This document shows, piece after piece, positions 18,798 to 27,071 of a stretch of 64,000 nt of DNA. The notes under the pieces are model-generated. The model saw only the letters and a program-made list of their open reading frames with translations. It made no database searches and was not told where the DNA came from. Source of the DNA: Terrirhizobium terrae (GTDB lineage Bacteria; Pseudomonadota; Alphaproteobacteria; Rhizobiales; Rhizobiaceae); contig NZ_CP104990.1 of assembly GCF_030323265.1 (NCBI RefSeq), forward strand, positions 124,001-188,000. The letters are read 5' to 3'. Within the stretch, counting starts at the first letter, position 1. The number at the start of each line of letters is the position of its first letter. The position numbers and the translations under genes were made by a program.

Positions 18798-20150
18798 ATG
18801 AACGCCGATTTCATTTCGGGGAAATGCCGGGGGATGAACGAGATGAATGTAACCACGATCCCAAATGAAAGCATTATTCCCGGCGCTTTGCAGGAGTTGA
18901 GCCGTAGACTGGATGAACTTGAAGCTAGCGAAATTCGTTATCGAACGCTCTTCAACAACGTGCCGGCCGCCGTCTTGCAAGTGGACGCTAGCGACGTCGA
19001 AGACATTTTCGTCAACCTCAAACGTAGCGGAGTGGCTGATATTGATGCGTATCTGCTCGATAATCCGCATCTTGTTGATATTGCTAACAATTCTGTAATT
19101 GTGAGAGAGGTGAATGAGGGGGCTCTCAAGTTGTTCGGGGCGACCGACGTCTCGCAACTTCTCGCCCCTGTAGCATATATCTTCGCCGGAACACCTGAGG
19201 CTTCGAGCAATGTCATGTCCGCTCATTTTCGCGGACGTCCCAATCATTACCAGAAGCTCAAAATAAATGCATTCGACGGACGTATTATCGACGCTGCCCT
19301 GATGGTCTCATTTCCACAATCAACCTCGAGCTTCGATACATCGGTGCTGATGATCATCGACATGACGGAGCAGGTGCGCATCGAAAAGGAACTCAAAAAG
19401 ATGGAGTCCGAGTTCGCTCATTTCTCGAAGCTTTCCATTTTGGGCGAGTTTTCCGGAGCGATTGTGCATGAGGTCAAACAGCCGTTATCCGTCGTTGCCA
19501 ATGATGCTGCCACCGCACTGCGGTGGCTGTCACGGAACGATCCTAACGTCCCGAAGATCCGCGAGCTTGTCGAGAGGATCGAAGAGAGTGTCGGCCGTGC
19601 GCACGATGTGATCAGGCGCGTCCAGGAAATGGCAAGCAAGACCATGTCTGAAAGGCACCTCTGCGATGTCAACCACCTGGTGGCCGGCGCGCTGGCTTTC
19701 GTACGGAAGGAGGCTACGCGGAGGTCGGTAACGATCACGAGTAAATTGGCCGCTTCCCCTTCAACCGTTGAGGCGGACCCGGTCCAAATCCAGCAGATTG
19801 TCGTCAATCTCGTCATCAATGCGATGCAGGCAATCGAGAGGTCGGGCTCTCAACCAGGGCGTATTCAGGTTTTGACGAGAAGCGAAGATTGGCGGGTGTT
19901 TATCGAAGTGACCGATACCGGACCCGGAATTCCCGAAGGCCTCGGTACCGAGATTTTCGAAAGCTTTTTCACGACCCGGAAGGAAGGAATGGGTATGGGA
20001 CTGTCCATATGCCGCTCCATCGTCCGAAGCCATGGCGGTGAGATTTCGGCGCGTGACGTTCCGACCGGCGGAGCGTCATTCGAAGCCTGGCTGCCTGTCG
20101 TTTTGCCCAATGAAGTGGATTCTCATGCATCCCGCGTAGCCGGCAGTTGA
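18798..20150 (+). CDS. PAS-type sensor histidine kinase, soluble
   Basis: 450 residues from the longest start; ATGs at 18834 and 18843 are in frame and the last has GGGGGA upstream, so the N-terminus is uncertain by up to 15 residues. No TM helix is visible. A PAS-like domain (IRYRTLFNNVPAAVLQVD to MIIDMTEQVRIEKEL) is followed by the dimerisation helix GAIVHEVKQPLSVV with the phospho-acceptor near His224, then N (NLVINAMQAI), G1 (DTGPGI), F (FFTTRKEGMGMGL) and G2 boxes. The FixJ-type regulator starts 28 bp downstream, so they form one operon and a cognate pair. Cytoplasmic signal unknown. Confidence 0.9.
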   Translation: MNADFISGKCRGMNEMNVTTIPNESIIPGALQELSRRLDELEASEIRYRTLFNNVPAAVLQVDASDVEDIFVNLKRSGVADIDAYLLDNPHLVDIANNSVIVREVNEGALKLFGATDVSQLLAPVAYIFAGTPEASSNVMSAHFRGRPNHYQKLKINAFDGRIIDAALMVSFPQSTSSFDTSVLMIIDMTEQVRIEKELKKMESEFAHFSKLSILGEFSGAIVHEVKQPLSVVANDAATALRWLSRNDPNVPKIRELVERIEESVGRAHDVIRRVQEMASKTMSERHLCDVNHLVAGALAFVRKEATRRSVTITSKLAASPSTVEADPVQIQQIVVNLVINAMQAIERSGSQPGRIQVLTRSEDWRVFIEVTDTGPGIPEGLGTEIFESFFTTRKEGMGMGLSICRSIVRSHGGEISARDVPTGGASFEAWLPVVLPNEVDSHASRVAGS

Positions 20151-20178
20151 TGGAGTTTGTGGAGAAGGAGGAAACGCC

Positions 20179-20880
20179 ATGTTACATCAAGCGGCATTCC
20201 GAGACGCCGCACCGTTGATCACAATAGTGGATGACGAGGATATCGTTCGTAGGTCATTGGTCGATCTGTTTGTGTCTTTCGATTTGCCCGCGATAGCCTT
20301 TGATGGTGCCAGTGAATTCCTTGCGGGATTTAATCCTGAACGCCCCGGCTGCTTGGTGCTTGATATCAATATGCCCGATTGCAGCGGGTTGGAGCTTCAA
20401 AGGAGGCTTTCCGATATGGGCTGCAGTCAACCGGTTGTGTTCATAACCGGTTTTGAGGATGTGAAAATCTCAATAGATGCGATGAAAGCGGGAGCCACGG
20501 ATTTTTTCCTCAAGCCCTTCGATAGCGCGCAAGTGGTTGCTGCTGCGCTGCGGGCAATAGATCTCGATGGTGAACGCAGAAGCGAGCGGGTGCTGCTCGG
20601 AGGCGCCCAGCGGTGCTACGAAAAACTCACTCCACGTGAACGCGAAGTCCTGAGATTTGTGACAGACGGCCTGCTGAACAAGCAAATCGCGTGGGAAATG
20701 GGTATCAGTGAGATTATGGTGAAGCTCCACCGAGGTCGCATGATGAAGAAGATGGAGTGCCGTACTCTAAGTGAGCTGGTACGTCGTTATGATCTCCTGA
20801 TAATGGCTGAAAATGCGTCGAGCCAAGAAACTCACTCGCAATTCCTCAGCGATACCCGATACCCATCACGTATTCTCTAA
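20179..20880 (+). CDS. FixJ/NodW-type response regulator (REC + LuxR HTH)
   Basis: 233 residues with AAGGAGG before the ATG. Receiver: IVDDED, phospho-acceptor D62 (LDINMPDCSG), T90 in FITGFED, K112 in LKPF. HTH: LTPREREVLRFVTDGLLNKQ with recognition segment IMVKLHRGRMMKKM, identical to the regulator at 5980. It is co-transcribed with the kinase at 18798. The 3' end overlaps the convergent CBS gene by 35 bp. The C-terminal tail of about 25 residues after the HTH is not found in the other regulators here. Confidence 0.92.
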   Translation: MLHQAAFRDAAPLITIVDDEDIVRRSLVDLFVSFDLPAIAFDGASEFLAGFNPERPGCLVLDINMPDCSGLELQRRLSDMGCSQPVVFITGFEDVKISIDAMKAGATDFFLKPFDSAQVVAAALRAIDLDGERRSERVLLGGAQRCYEKLTPREREVLRFVTDGLLNKQIAWEMGISEIMVKLHRGRMMKKMECRTLSELVRRYDLLIMAENASSQETHSQFLSDTRYPSRIL

Positions 20881-21289
20881 GCAGTTCCTCTTCGCTCTCG
20901 GTCTCCTTCAAAAGTCCCCCGAGTACGTCGCGAGCGTTGAGGACACCGACTGCGCGCCCTTCCCGGTCTTCCACCGGTAGATGGCGAAAGCTATTTTGGC
21001 TTAGAGTTCGCCAGACTTTCTCGAGGGTGTCCTCAAGGTCGCAGCTGACGATCTCTTTCTGCATCACAGATGCGATCGGGATTGCCGGATCTAGTCTCCC
21101 CAATTTCACGAAGCTGCGCATGAGATCGCTTTTGGTTACAATGCCTGCCAGCCTTTCGTCCTCCCGGCAGGCCAGAATCATTTCTGCGCCGTCCCTGAAA
21201 AGCGCTGCGGCATCGAGTGCCGGCGCGTCTGGCGATATTTTTATGAGCCGGGCCTTCGCCTTGTCGATGATCTGCTTCACGAATGCCAT
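20846..21289 (-). CDS. CBS-domain pair protein
   Basis: 147 residues from ATG 21289, preceded by AGAGGAAAC (a longer frame exists but lacks sense). Two CBS repeats: residues about 10-65 (ISPDAPALDAAALFRDGAEM then AGIVTKSDLMR) and 75-130 (VSCDLEDTLEKVWRTLSQN then AVGVLNARDVL). CBS pairs bind adenosine nucleotides and sense energy or redox state; a stand-alone pair would act on a partner protein. It converges on the regulator at 20179 and overlaps its last 35 bp. Confidence 0.88.
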   Translation of the reverse strand: MAFVKQIIDKAKARLIKISPDAPALDAAALFRDGAEMILACREDERLAGIVTKSDLMRSFVKLGRLDPAIPIASVMQKEIVSCDLEDTLEKVWRTLSQNSFRHLPVEDREGRAVGVLNARDVLGGLLKETESEEELLREYVMGIGYR

Positions 21290-21640
21290 AGTTTCCTCTC
21301 CCGTATCCATATGACCGTTGAAGGCTTGGACATTCCGAGAGCGGACGGCTCTCGTGCTATGCTGTCCGATGAACCAGACTAGCGTCGAGCGGATTGGTGG
21401 TGGAGCTATACGGCAGTTTGCCATCGCGAGGGCAATCCGTTGTCCTTTCTCGCGATGAGATAAAATAGACAACGGGGCCGTCCTGGCGGATAGACGACCC
21501 CGCTACTTCATGCCAATCGCTGGGACCCTGGCGGGTGGGGGCTTTGGGGTCCATTCCTGTAGAGGCGGTCTGCAGGATCGCGATATGCGCTTACAATGAT
21601 ACCGGGTTGTGCCGGCAGATCTATCTAGACCGACGTATAC
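21290..21640. other. Intergenic region (351 bp) with two inverted repeats
   Basis: No gene recognised. CGAGAGC-GGACG-GCTCTCG (21336-21354) is a tight hairpin 47 bp upstream of the CBS start. CATCGCGAG and its exact complement (21422-21430 and 21449-21457) form a second dyad with an 18-nt spacer. The region also holds the 3' side of the EmrA-like gene and probably its terminator and the CBS promoter. Confidence 0.45.
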
Positions 21641-22833
21641 CTATCGATTGTTTGACCAGAGGCCGGCGGTAGCGGACCTGCCATTGGAGGTATCGATCCG
21701 TGAAATGACGGACATGCCCGACCGCAACTTGCCAGAGAGAACGCCTTCGTCGACAGATATTTTCACCGGGATGCGCTGAACGATCTTCGTGAAATTGCCC
21801 GTAGCGTTATCTGTAGGAAGGAGAGAGAATTCGGACCCGCTGCCTGGTGACAAGCTCTCTACATGGCCGCGAACCTCGACACCTGGAAAGCTGTCGATGC
21901 GCATGCTGACGGGTTGCCCGGCCTTCACGTCAGTCAGTTGTGTTTCCTTAAAGTTTGCAACGACGTATATCGAGTGTAGCGGCACGACTGCCATCAATTG
22001 CGTCCCGGCGTTCACCAGTTGACCTACGCGGAGCGTTCTTGCTCCGACTGTGCCGCCCACAGGTGCGATTATCCGGGTGTAGGATAGGTTGAGTTCAGCC
22101 TGCGCCACCTGCGCTTCGATTCTATGGCGCTGTGCTACCGCTTGATTCTTTTGCGTTTCAAGTACTGGAATTCGATTTCTTGTAGCGACCACATTTGCCG
22201 CATCGCGTGCCACGGCCGCATCGGCTTGGTCCCGTGCCGAGGCTGTCTGTTCTGCGCGTGATAGCGTTCCAGCTCCATTGGTGATCAACTTTTCCGACCG
22301 CTCCGCCTCAGTTCGCGCGAAAGCGAGGGCGGCCTTCGATGATTTCAGTGCGGCCTCTGCTTGATCGACTAGAGAATGTTGGAGCGTTATCTGCGTCTCC
22401 ACGTTCCTGATTGCAGCATCGGCGGCCTCCAAGTCGGCTTTGGCCTGCAATAGCGCGATCTGGAAATCCCTGTCATCGATGTTTGCCAGGAGCTGTCCGG
22501 CAACAACTACTTCATTGTCGTTAACCAGAACCTCCCTGATATACCCGGAAACTTTGGGCGCGACAGCGGTAGCATCCGCTTTAACGTAAGCGTTGTCAGT
22601 TTCCTCGATAAAACGATCGATGACCATGTTTTGGTAGACCGTCTGCGTAACAAATACAGTCCCCGCGAGTAGGGCCGAAGATAGGACTATAAGTCTGAAG
22701 GTCTTGCGTTTCCGGGGGCTACAACGGTTTCCACGGCGGTGTTGCTTGGGGGAAGAGGAGCATCAGCTTTCGCAACCACGCGCAGCCCATTCTGGGATCC
22801 GCCGAATGTTTCTAGGCGGGGCAGTTCAACCAT
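21641..22833 (-). CDS. EmrA/HlyD-family membrane fusion protein (frameshifted near 22720)
   Basis: The first 40 or so codons from ATG 22833 (GGAGACGGAAG upstream; MVELPRLETFGGSQNG) are in one frame; near 22720 a base is missing in a CCCCGG run and the frame moves to one with the TM helix (IVLSSALLAGTVFV) and the rest. The rest has ETDNAYVKADATAVAPKVSG, a coiled-coil hairpin and the second lipoyl half (GQLVNAGTQLMAVVPL). It closely resembles the adaptor at 17068-18222. Divergent from a LysR gene, which probably controls it through the inverted repeat at 22909-22940. The pump partner may be the DHA2 exporter at 27072, on the same strand but 4 kb away. Confidence 0.85.
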
Positions 22834-22908
22834 CTTCCGTCTCCTGACCGTACATGAGGCGGGCAACGATGCCCGTCCGAACGACTAAATGGAGAGAAAA
22901 TCAGCCTG

Positions 22909-22940
22909 TGATAATCGGCGAAGATATGAAAGGATTATCA
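22909..22940. promoter_or_regulatory. Inverted repeat in the EmrA/LysR divergent promoter
   Basis: Perfect 8-bp arms TGATAATC (22909-22916) and GATTATCA (22933-22940) with a 16-nt spacer, 27 bp before the LysR start and 76 bp before the EmrA-like start. LysR regulators commonly bind AT-containing dyads in a divergent promoter, so this is the best candidate operator. Confidence 0.55.
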
Positions 22941-22966
22941 AGCATAGGTTTATAGTTGGATTTGTT

Positions 22967-23866
22967 ATGGACAGACTGACGAGTCTCGAGGTTTTTGGCC
23001 GCGTGGTTGAAACGGGTGGGTTTTCAGCCGCTGCCCGCAAGCTGAACATGTCCACGACAATGGTGGCCAACCATATCAAGGCCTTGGAAGAAAGCCTCGG
23101 TGTTCTCCTTCTGCAACGGACGACGAGGAAGGTTAGTCTCACCGAGACCGGGCGACTATATTACGAGCGGTCATCCGCCATATTGATGGATCTAGAAGAG
23201 GCTAATGCCGCTGCAGGCGCCCTTAGCTCTACGCCTCGTGGGCAACTGAGGATCTACACGAATGCTTCCATGATCCAGATCCTTGCACCGATTGTTTCGG
23301 AATTCATCCACCAGCATTCGGGAGTCACGGTAAGCGCCGATATTGGTGAGCGCATGGTCGACATGGTCGACGAGGGATATGATCTGGCGATCCGAATGAC
23401 CACACCGGATTCCAATCTCATTGCCCGCAAGCTTGCGACGTGGAAGCATGTTGCGGTCTGTTCACCGGACTACATCGTACAGCACGGAGCGCCGACCGTA
23501 CCGGGGGATCTGATAAATCATAACTGTCTGCGCTATGCACTCTATGCCTATGGAGACCTTTGGCGCTTTGTGGATAGCGCAGGTTCGATCATAGAAACTC
23601 GGATTAAAGGCAATGTTGTCTCAAGCAGTGCGGATCTCCTGCGCGACCTTGCCGTGAGGGGGCATGGGATTTTCCTGGCTCCAGGTCCGGTAGTCAGCGA
23701 AGACATCGCCGCGGGAAGGCTCGTGGGATTGATGACAGAGTACAGCGGCGTCGAATTCACCGTGAGTGCCATTTTCCCCAATCGCAATCACCTGCCAAAC
23801 AAGGTCAGGTTGTTTATCGATCTACTTGTTGAACGTTTCGCCACTTTGCCGCAATTCCCGACCTGA
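22967..23866 (+). CDS. LysR-family transcriptional regulator
   Basis: 299 residues from ATG 22967, chosen because MDRLTSLEVFGRVVETGGFS is the standard LysR start; upstream codons have no family match. The HTH (AAARKLNMSTTMVANHIKAL) is followed by a periplasmic-binding-like effector domain with the LIARKLATWKHVAVCSPDY segment typical of the AaeR/DmlR subgroup. It is divergent from the EmrA-like adaptor, the usual arrangement for a regulator of an aromatic-acid or drug efflux system. The effector is unknown. Confidence 0.92.
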   Translation: MDRLTSLEVFGRVVETGGFSAAARKLNMSTTMVANHIKALEESLGVLLLQRTTRKVSLTETGRLYYERSSAILMDLEEANAAAGALSSTPRGQLRIYTNASMIQILAPIVSEFIHQHSGVTVSADIGERMVDMVDEGYDLAIRMTTPDSNLIARKLATWKHVAVCSPDYIVQHGAPTVPGDLINHNCLRYALYAYGDLWRFVDSAGSIIETRIKGNVVSSSADLLRDLAVRGHGIFLAPGPVVSEDIAAGRLVGLMTEYSGVEFTVSAIFPNRNHLPNKVRLFIDLLVERFATLPQFPT

Positions 23867-23890
23867 ACTACCTGGAGGTTCGGGAATTGC
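23851..23890 (+). terminator. Hairpin overlapping the LysR stop codon
   Basis: Arms GCAATTCCCGA and TCGGGAATTGC are exact complements, extended by ACCT/AGGT with one bulged base. The TGA of the LysR gene lies in the loop side of the left arm. No U tract follows, so it is a weak intrinsic terminator or an mRNA-end hairpin. Confidence 0.45.
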
Positions 23891-24178
23891 TCTCGCGCGT
23901 TCCCTCTTGGCGCGCCGATGCAACACGGGTTTGACCGCATATACGCGTCCGGTCTGCTCCGTCCTGGAGCTAACACGCTCAGACGAGCGATGCTGAGCTG
24001 GCACACCTCTGTATAGCTTACTCGATTGCTTGGATTGACTAGATTCAGCATGACCTGCCCCACATCCAATGCATTGGGGAGGTTTAGGCGATGGCGCGGC
24101 TACCGTCGCTCATCACTTCGGTCAAGCGATTTTCTCCGTGTCGGCGGCTGCGTTCCCCTCACAACTTAAGGAGTTGAA

Positions 24179-24958
24179 ATGTTGAAGCCTTTCAGAACGA
24201 CATATATCGCCGCCTTTCTCACAGCGGCTGCGTTGCCTGGCTATGCGGCCGACCCCAAGCCAACGGTTGTGCTCGTCCACGGCGCCTTTGCGGACGCATC
24301 GAGCTGGGGTGGGGTGATCACCAGACTGGAGGACGAGGGCTTCCCCGTCATCGCGGTGGCAAACCCGCTGCGAGGCGTCAAATCTGACGCAGACTACGTC
24401 AGACGCGTAGTGGCCGGCGTCAGCGGCCCCGTTGTGCTCGTTGGCCATTCTTACGGCGGCTCCGTAATCAACGACGCTGTGCCGACAGAAGGCAATGTGA
24501 AAGCCCTGGTTTTTGTCGCAGCCTTTGCGCCGGAGGAAGGAGAGAGCGCGGCCCAGCTTTCTGGAAAATTCCCCGGGAGCACATTGGCAGGTACCCTTGG
24601 CAACGCCGTCGAACTCGAAGGTGGTCAGAAAGACCTCTACATTGACCAGGACAAGTTTCACGATCAGTTCGCAGCAGATGTCTCCAAGGACGAGGCGAGG
24701 ATTATGGCGGCAACGCAGCGCCCGGTGACCGAGGCCGCGTTGGGCGAACCATCGGCGAAAGCCTCCTGGAAGAACATCCCGTCCTGGTTCGTATACGGCG
24801 ATGCGGACAAGAACATTCCGCCGAAAGTCCTTTCATGGATGGCTGAACGAGCGCACTCCAAGGAGACGGTGGTCGTGAAGGGTGGGTCTCATGTCGTCAT
24901 GGTCTCTCACCCGGCGGTCGTCGCCAAGGTTATCGAAGATGCTGCGACATCCAAGTAG
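24179..24958 (+). CDS. Exported alpha/beta hydrolase
   Basis: 259 residues with a Sec signal peptide (TTYIAAFLTAAALPGYAA, cleavage near residue 24). The hydrolase fold shows the oxyanion strand TVVLVHGAFADASSWGG, nucleophile elbow GHSYGG, an acid in VYGDADKNIP and the catalytic His in GGSHVVMVSHP. This subgroup is related to plant-type esterase/hydroxynitrile lyase-like hydrolases and is common in Rhizobiales. AAGGAG precedes the ATG. A second, unrelated-looking exported hydrolase follows 58 bp later, suggesting a joint operon. Substrate unknown, probably an ester or lactone. Confidence 0.88.
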   Translation: MLKPFRTTYIAAFLTAAALPGYAADPKPTVVLVHGAFADASSWGGVITRLEDEGFPVIAVANPLRGVKSDADYVRRVVAGVSGPVVLVGHSYGGSVINDAVPTEGNVKALVFVAAFAPEEGESAAQLSGKFPGSTLAGTLGNAVELEGGQKDLYIDQDKFHDQFAADVSKDEARIMAATQRPVTEAALGEPSAKASWKNIPSWFVYGDADKNIPPKVLSWMAERAHSKETVVVKGGSHVVMVSHPAVVAKVIEDAATSK

Positions 24959-25016
24959 GGCTGCGCTTGTATCAGCGGGACTTCGCCATCGTAGCCCAGG
25001 CCAATGGAGAGATTGA

Positions 25017-26047
25017 ATGTTCAACAAATACGCACTGAGCCGGCGCAACCTTCTGATCGCGGGCTCAGCTGGTGTCGCCTCCGTTTCGTTCCAGATTGCA
25101 TCCTCTAAAGCGGCGACTGCAGCAGAAGGTGACGCTATGAGCCAAGGTTCTTTTGGAACTCTCAAAACGATCAGGGCGGGTGTGCTGAATGTAGGGTATT
25201 ATGAGTTGGGGCCTGCTGACGGGCAACCGGTCATCCTGCTGCACGGCTTCCCATACGACATACAGAGCTATGTCGACGTCGCGCCCCTTTGGCGGCAAAG
25301 GGGTTCCGTGCAATTGTACCTCATCTTCGGGGTCACGGTGCCACCACATTCCTTGATGCGACGACGCCGCGGTCCGGCCAGCAAGCGGCAATCGGTCAGG
25401 ATCTAGTGGAGTTTTTGGACGCCCTTCACATCGAGAAGGCGATTTTCGCCGGATACGACTGGGGTGGTAGAGCTGGTTGTGTCGCCGCCGCACTTTGGCC
25501 AGAACGTTGCATCGGGCTTGTATCGGTAAACGGGTATCTTATTCAGGACATTGCCAAGGCGCATCTGCCTGCCCCGGCAAGGGTGGAGCGAGGCTTCTGG
25601 TACCAGTTCTATTTTCAAACCGAACGGGGCAGGGCGGGGCTGAGTGCTCACCGTCGGGACATTGCTGAACTCATGTGGCGTGATAATTCGCCGACATGGC
25701 AGTTCAGCAAGGAGATATTTGAGCGTTCTGCGCCATCGTTCGACAATCCCGATTACGTCGATGTCGTGATCCATTCCTATCGTCACCGACTAGGTGGGGC
25801 GGCAGGCTATCCACAATATGGCGAACTTGAAGCCCGACTGGCAGCACAGCCGGTCATCACCGTACCGACAGTAACGCTTGATGGCGATTCCGACGGAGTT
25901 GTTCCCGCGACTGACGGGAAGTCGAGCGCGGCCAAATTCTCGGCGAGGAGGCTTCATCATGTGGTGAAGGGTGTTGGGCATAACCTGCCCCAGGAGGCAC
26001 CACAGGCCTTCGCAGAGGCCGTTATGGAAGTTGCCACCCTAAGGTGA
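25017..26047 (+). CDS. Alpha/beta hydrolase with Tat leader (frameshifted near 25300)
   Basis: The N-terminal twin-arginine leader is LSRRNLLIAGSAGVASVSF. After it come PVILLHGFPYDIQSYVDVAP and, one base shifted near 25300, AAKGFRAIVPHLRGHG, the nucleophile region FAGYDWGGRAG (Asp, not Ser: haloalkane dehalogenase/epoxide hydrolase type), and the His in VKGVGHNLPQEAP. Restored length about 343 residues. The G-x-D-x-G elbow suggests an epoxide hydrolase or dehalogenase-like reaction using an aspartyl ester intermediate. GGAGAG precedes ATG 25017. Together with the preceding hydrolase it may form an exported detoxification pair. Confidence 0.82.
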
Positions 26048-26129
26048 AGCGCTGCAACGGACATTGCAGTCAAAACACGTGTTAAACGGCTGCGACTTAT
26101 CCGGGCAGACTGTTTGTGTCGGGACGTCG

Positions 26130-26368
26130 TAGTGCCGATCCACGAACTGCCTGCCCGCTCTGCGCCACGCTTGGACATGGTCAAGCGGGCGGGCTACAAG
26201 TGAGCATGTCGCGCAAGTGATATATGATGCGGTCACCGATGGTACGGATCAGCTAAGATACGTTGCGACAGAGGACATCAGAGTGCCCGTCGATAAGCGC
26301 CGCGGAAGCTCTGAAGAGGAATTATGAGCTTCATGCGGGAGCGAATGACGCCGAGCCTGACCAAATGA
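26130..26368 (+). pseudogene. Short-chain dehydrogenase C-terminal remnant
   Basis: From about 26199 the frame reads SEHVAQVIYDAVTDGTDQLR then YVATEDI and SSEEEL, followed after a one-base shift by SFMRERMTPSLTK and TGA at 26366-26368. This matches the end of classical SDR oxidoreductases (V-A-x-V-I-Y-x-A-x-T-D-G...L-R-Y-x-A-x-x-D). Further upstream a shifted frame gives RLDMVKRAGYK, also SDR-like. No Rossmann glycine motif or YxxxK is present. It is therefore a broken tail left downstream of the two hydrolase genes. Confidence 0.6.
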
Positions 26369-26401
26369 TCTGCACTTCAGGTGATAGATCCCGTTCCGAT
26401 G

Positions 26402-26976
26402 TCATCGTGGCGATGGGTTGATACCGCTACGGCTCAGCAATCTTTGAAGCGAACGTCGGTCGAGCTGAAGCTGACGAGCGGCTAACGATACATTCGACCG
26501 GCTGACATTGACGACATGCTCGATATATTCTCGTCTTAGACGATCAGGCTGTTCGATCCTGCAATCCGGAGGGATATTGGCGGATCCGTGCAAAAGAATA
26601 CTGAGCAGGAATTCCTCGTCTGTGGGTTTCGGTACCAAGTCTTGTGCTCCCGCCTTAACCGCAGAGACTGCAGTTGGGATGTCCGCAAACCAGGTATGCA
26701 CGATTGTTCTTGTTCCCGGTAGCTGAGCGGATATCCAACGAATGAGGTTCAAGCCCGGACCGTCCGGAAACCTCAGCTCCGTCAAAACGAAAGCCGGCTT
26801 AGTCTCCCGAAAGGCAGCCACCGCATCACAGATCGTCGAACAAGCAACCACATGACAGCTATGCTCCGCCAATCTTGAGGCCAAAGAAGCAGCTTTTCTC
26901 AAAAAAGGGATCAGCAATAACAACTGTAGCATCTGATGGTTGCTGGTAAGATGCTATCTTGCCGTTAAGATTCATC
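26402..26976 (-). CDS. RegA/ActR-like response regulator with altered receiver (frameshifted near 26906)
   Basis: From ATG 26976 the first codons read SDATVVIADPF, then one T too many in a six-T run shifts the frame near 26906. The remainder has a receiver-like domain and a Fis-type HTH (SRSNVSLAARQLQLDRRSLQ), the layout of RegA/PrrA/ActR. The receiver is unusual: the phospho-acceptor position has Glu (VLTELRFPDGPGL, where RegA proteins have TDLRL-D-G), and only one acidic residue is left in the N-terminal pocket. The Lys (LVPKP) is kept. Such a protein may be active without phosphorylation. It stands alone; no RegB kinase is nearby. ATG choice is inferred from the restored frame. Confidence 0.7.
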
Positions 26977-27071
26977 GCTGCGTCATCTCGTTGGTGATGC
27001 AGCCAATCTAATCATCGCCTATCGACGCAGACACTATACAGGAAGATACCATATCCCAATCAAAGGCCATT

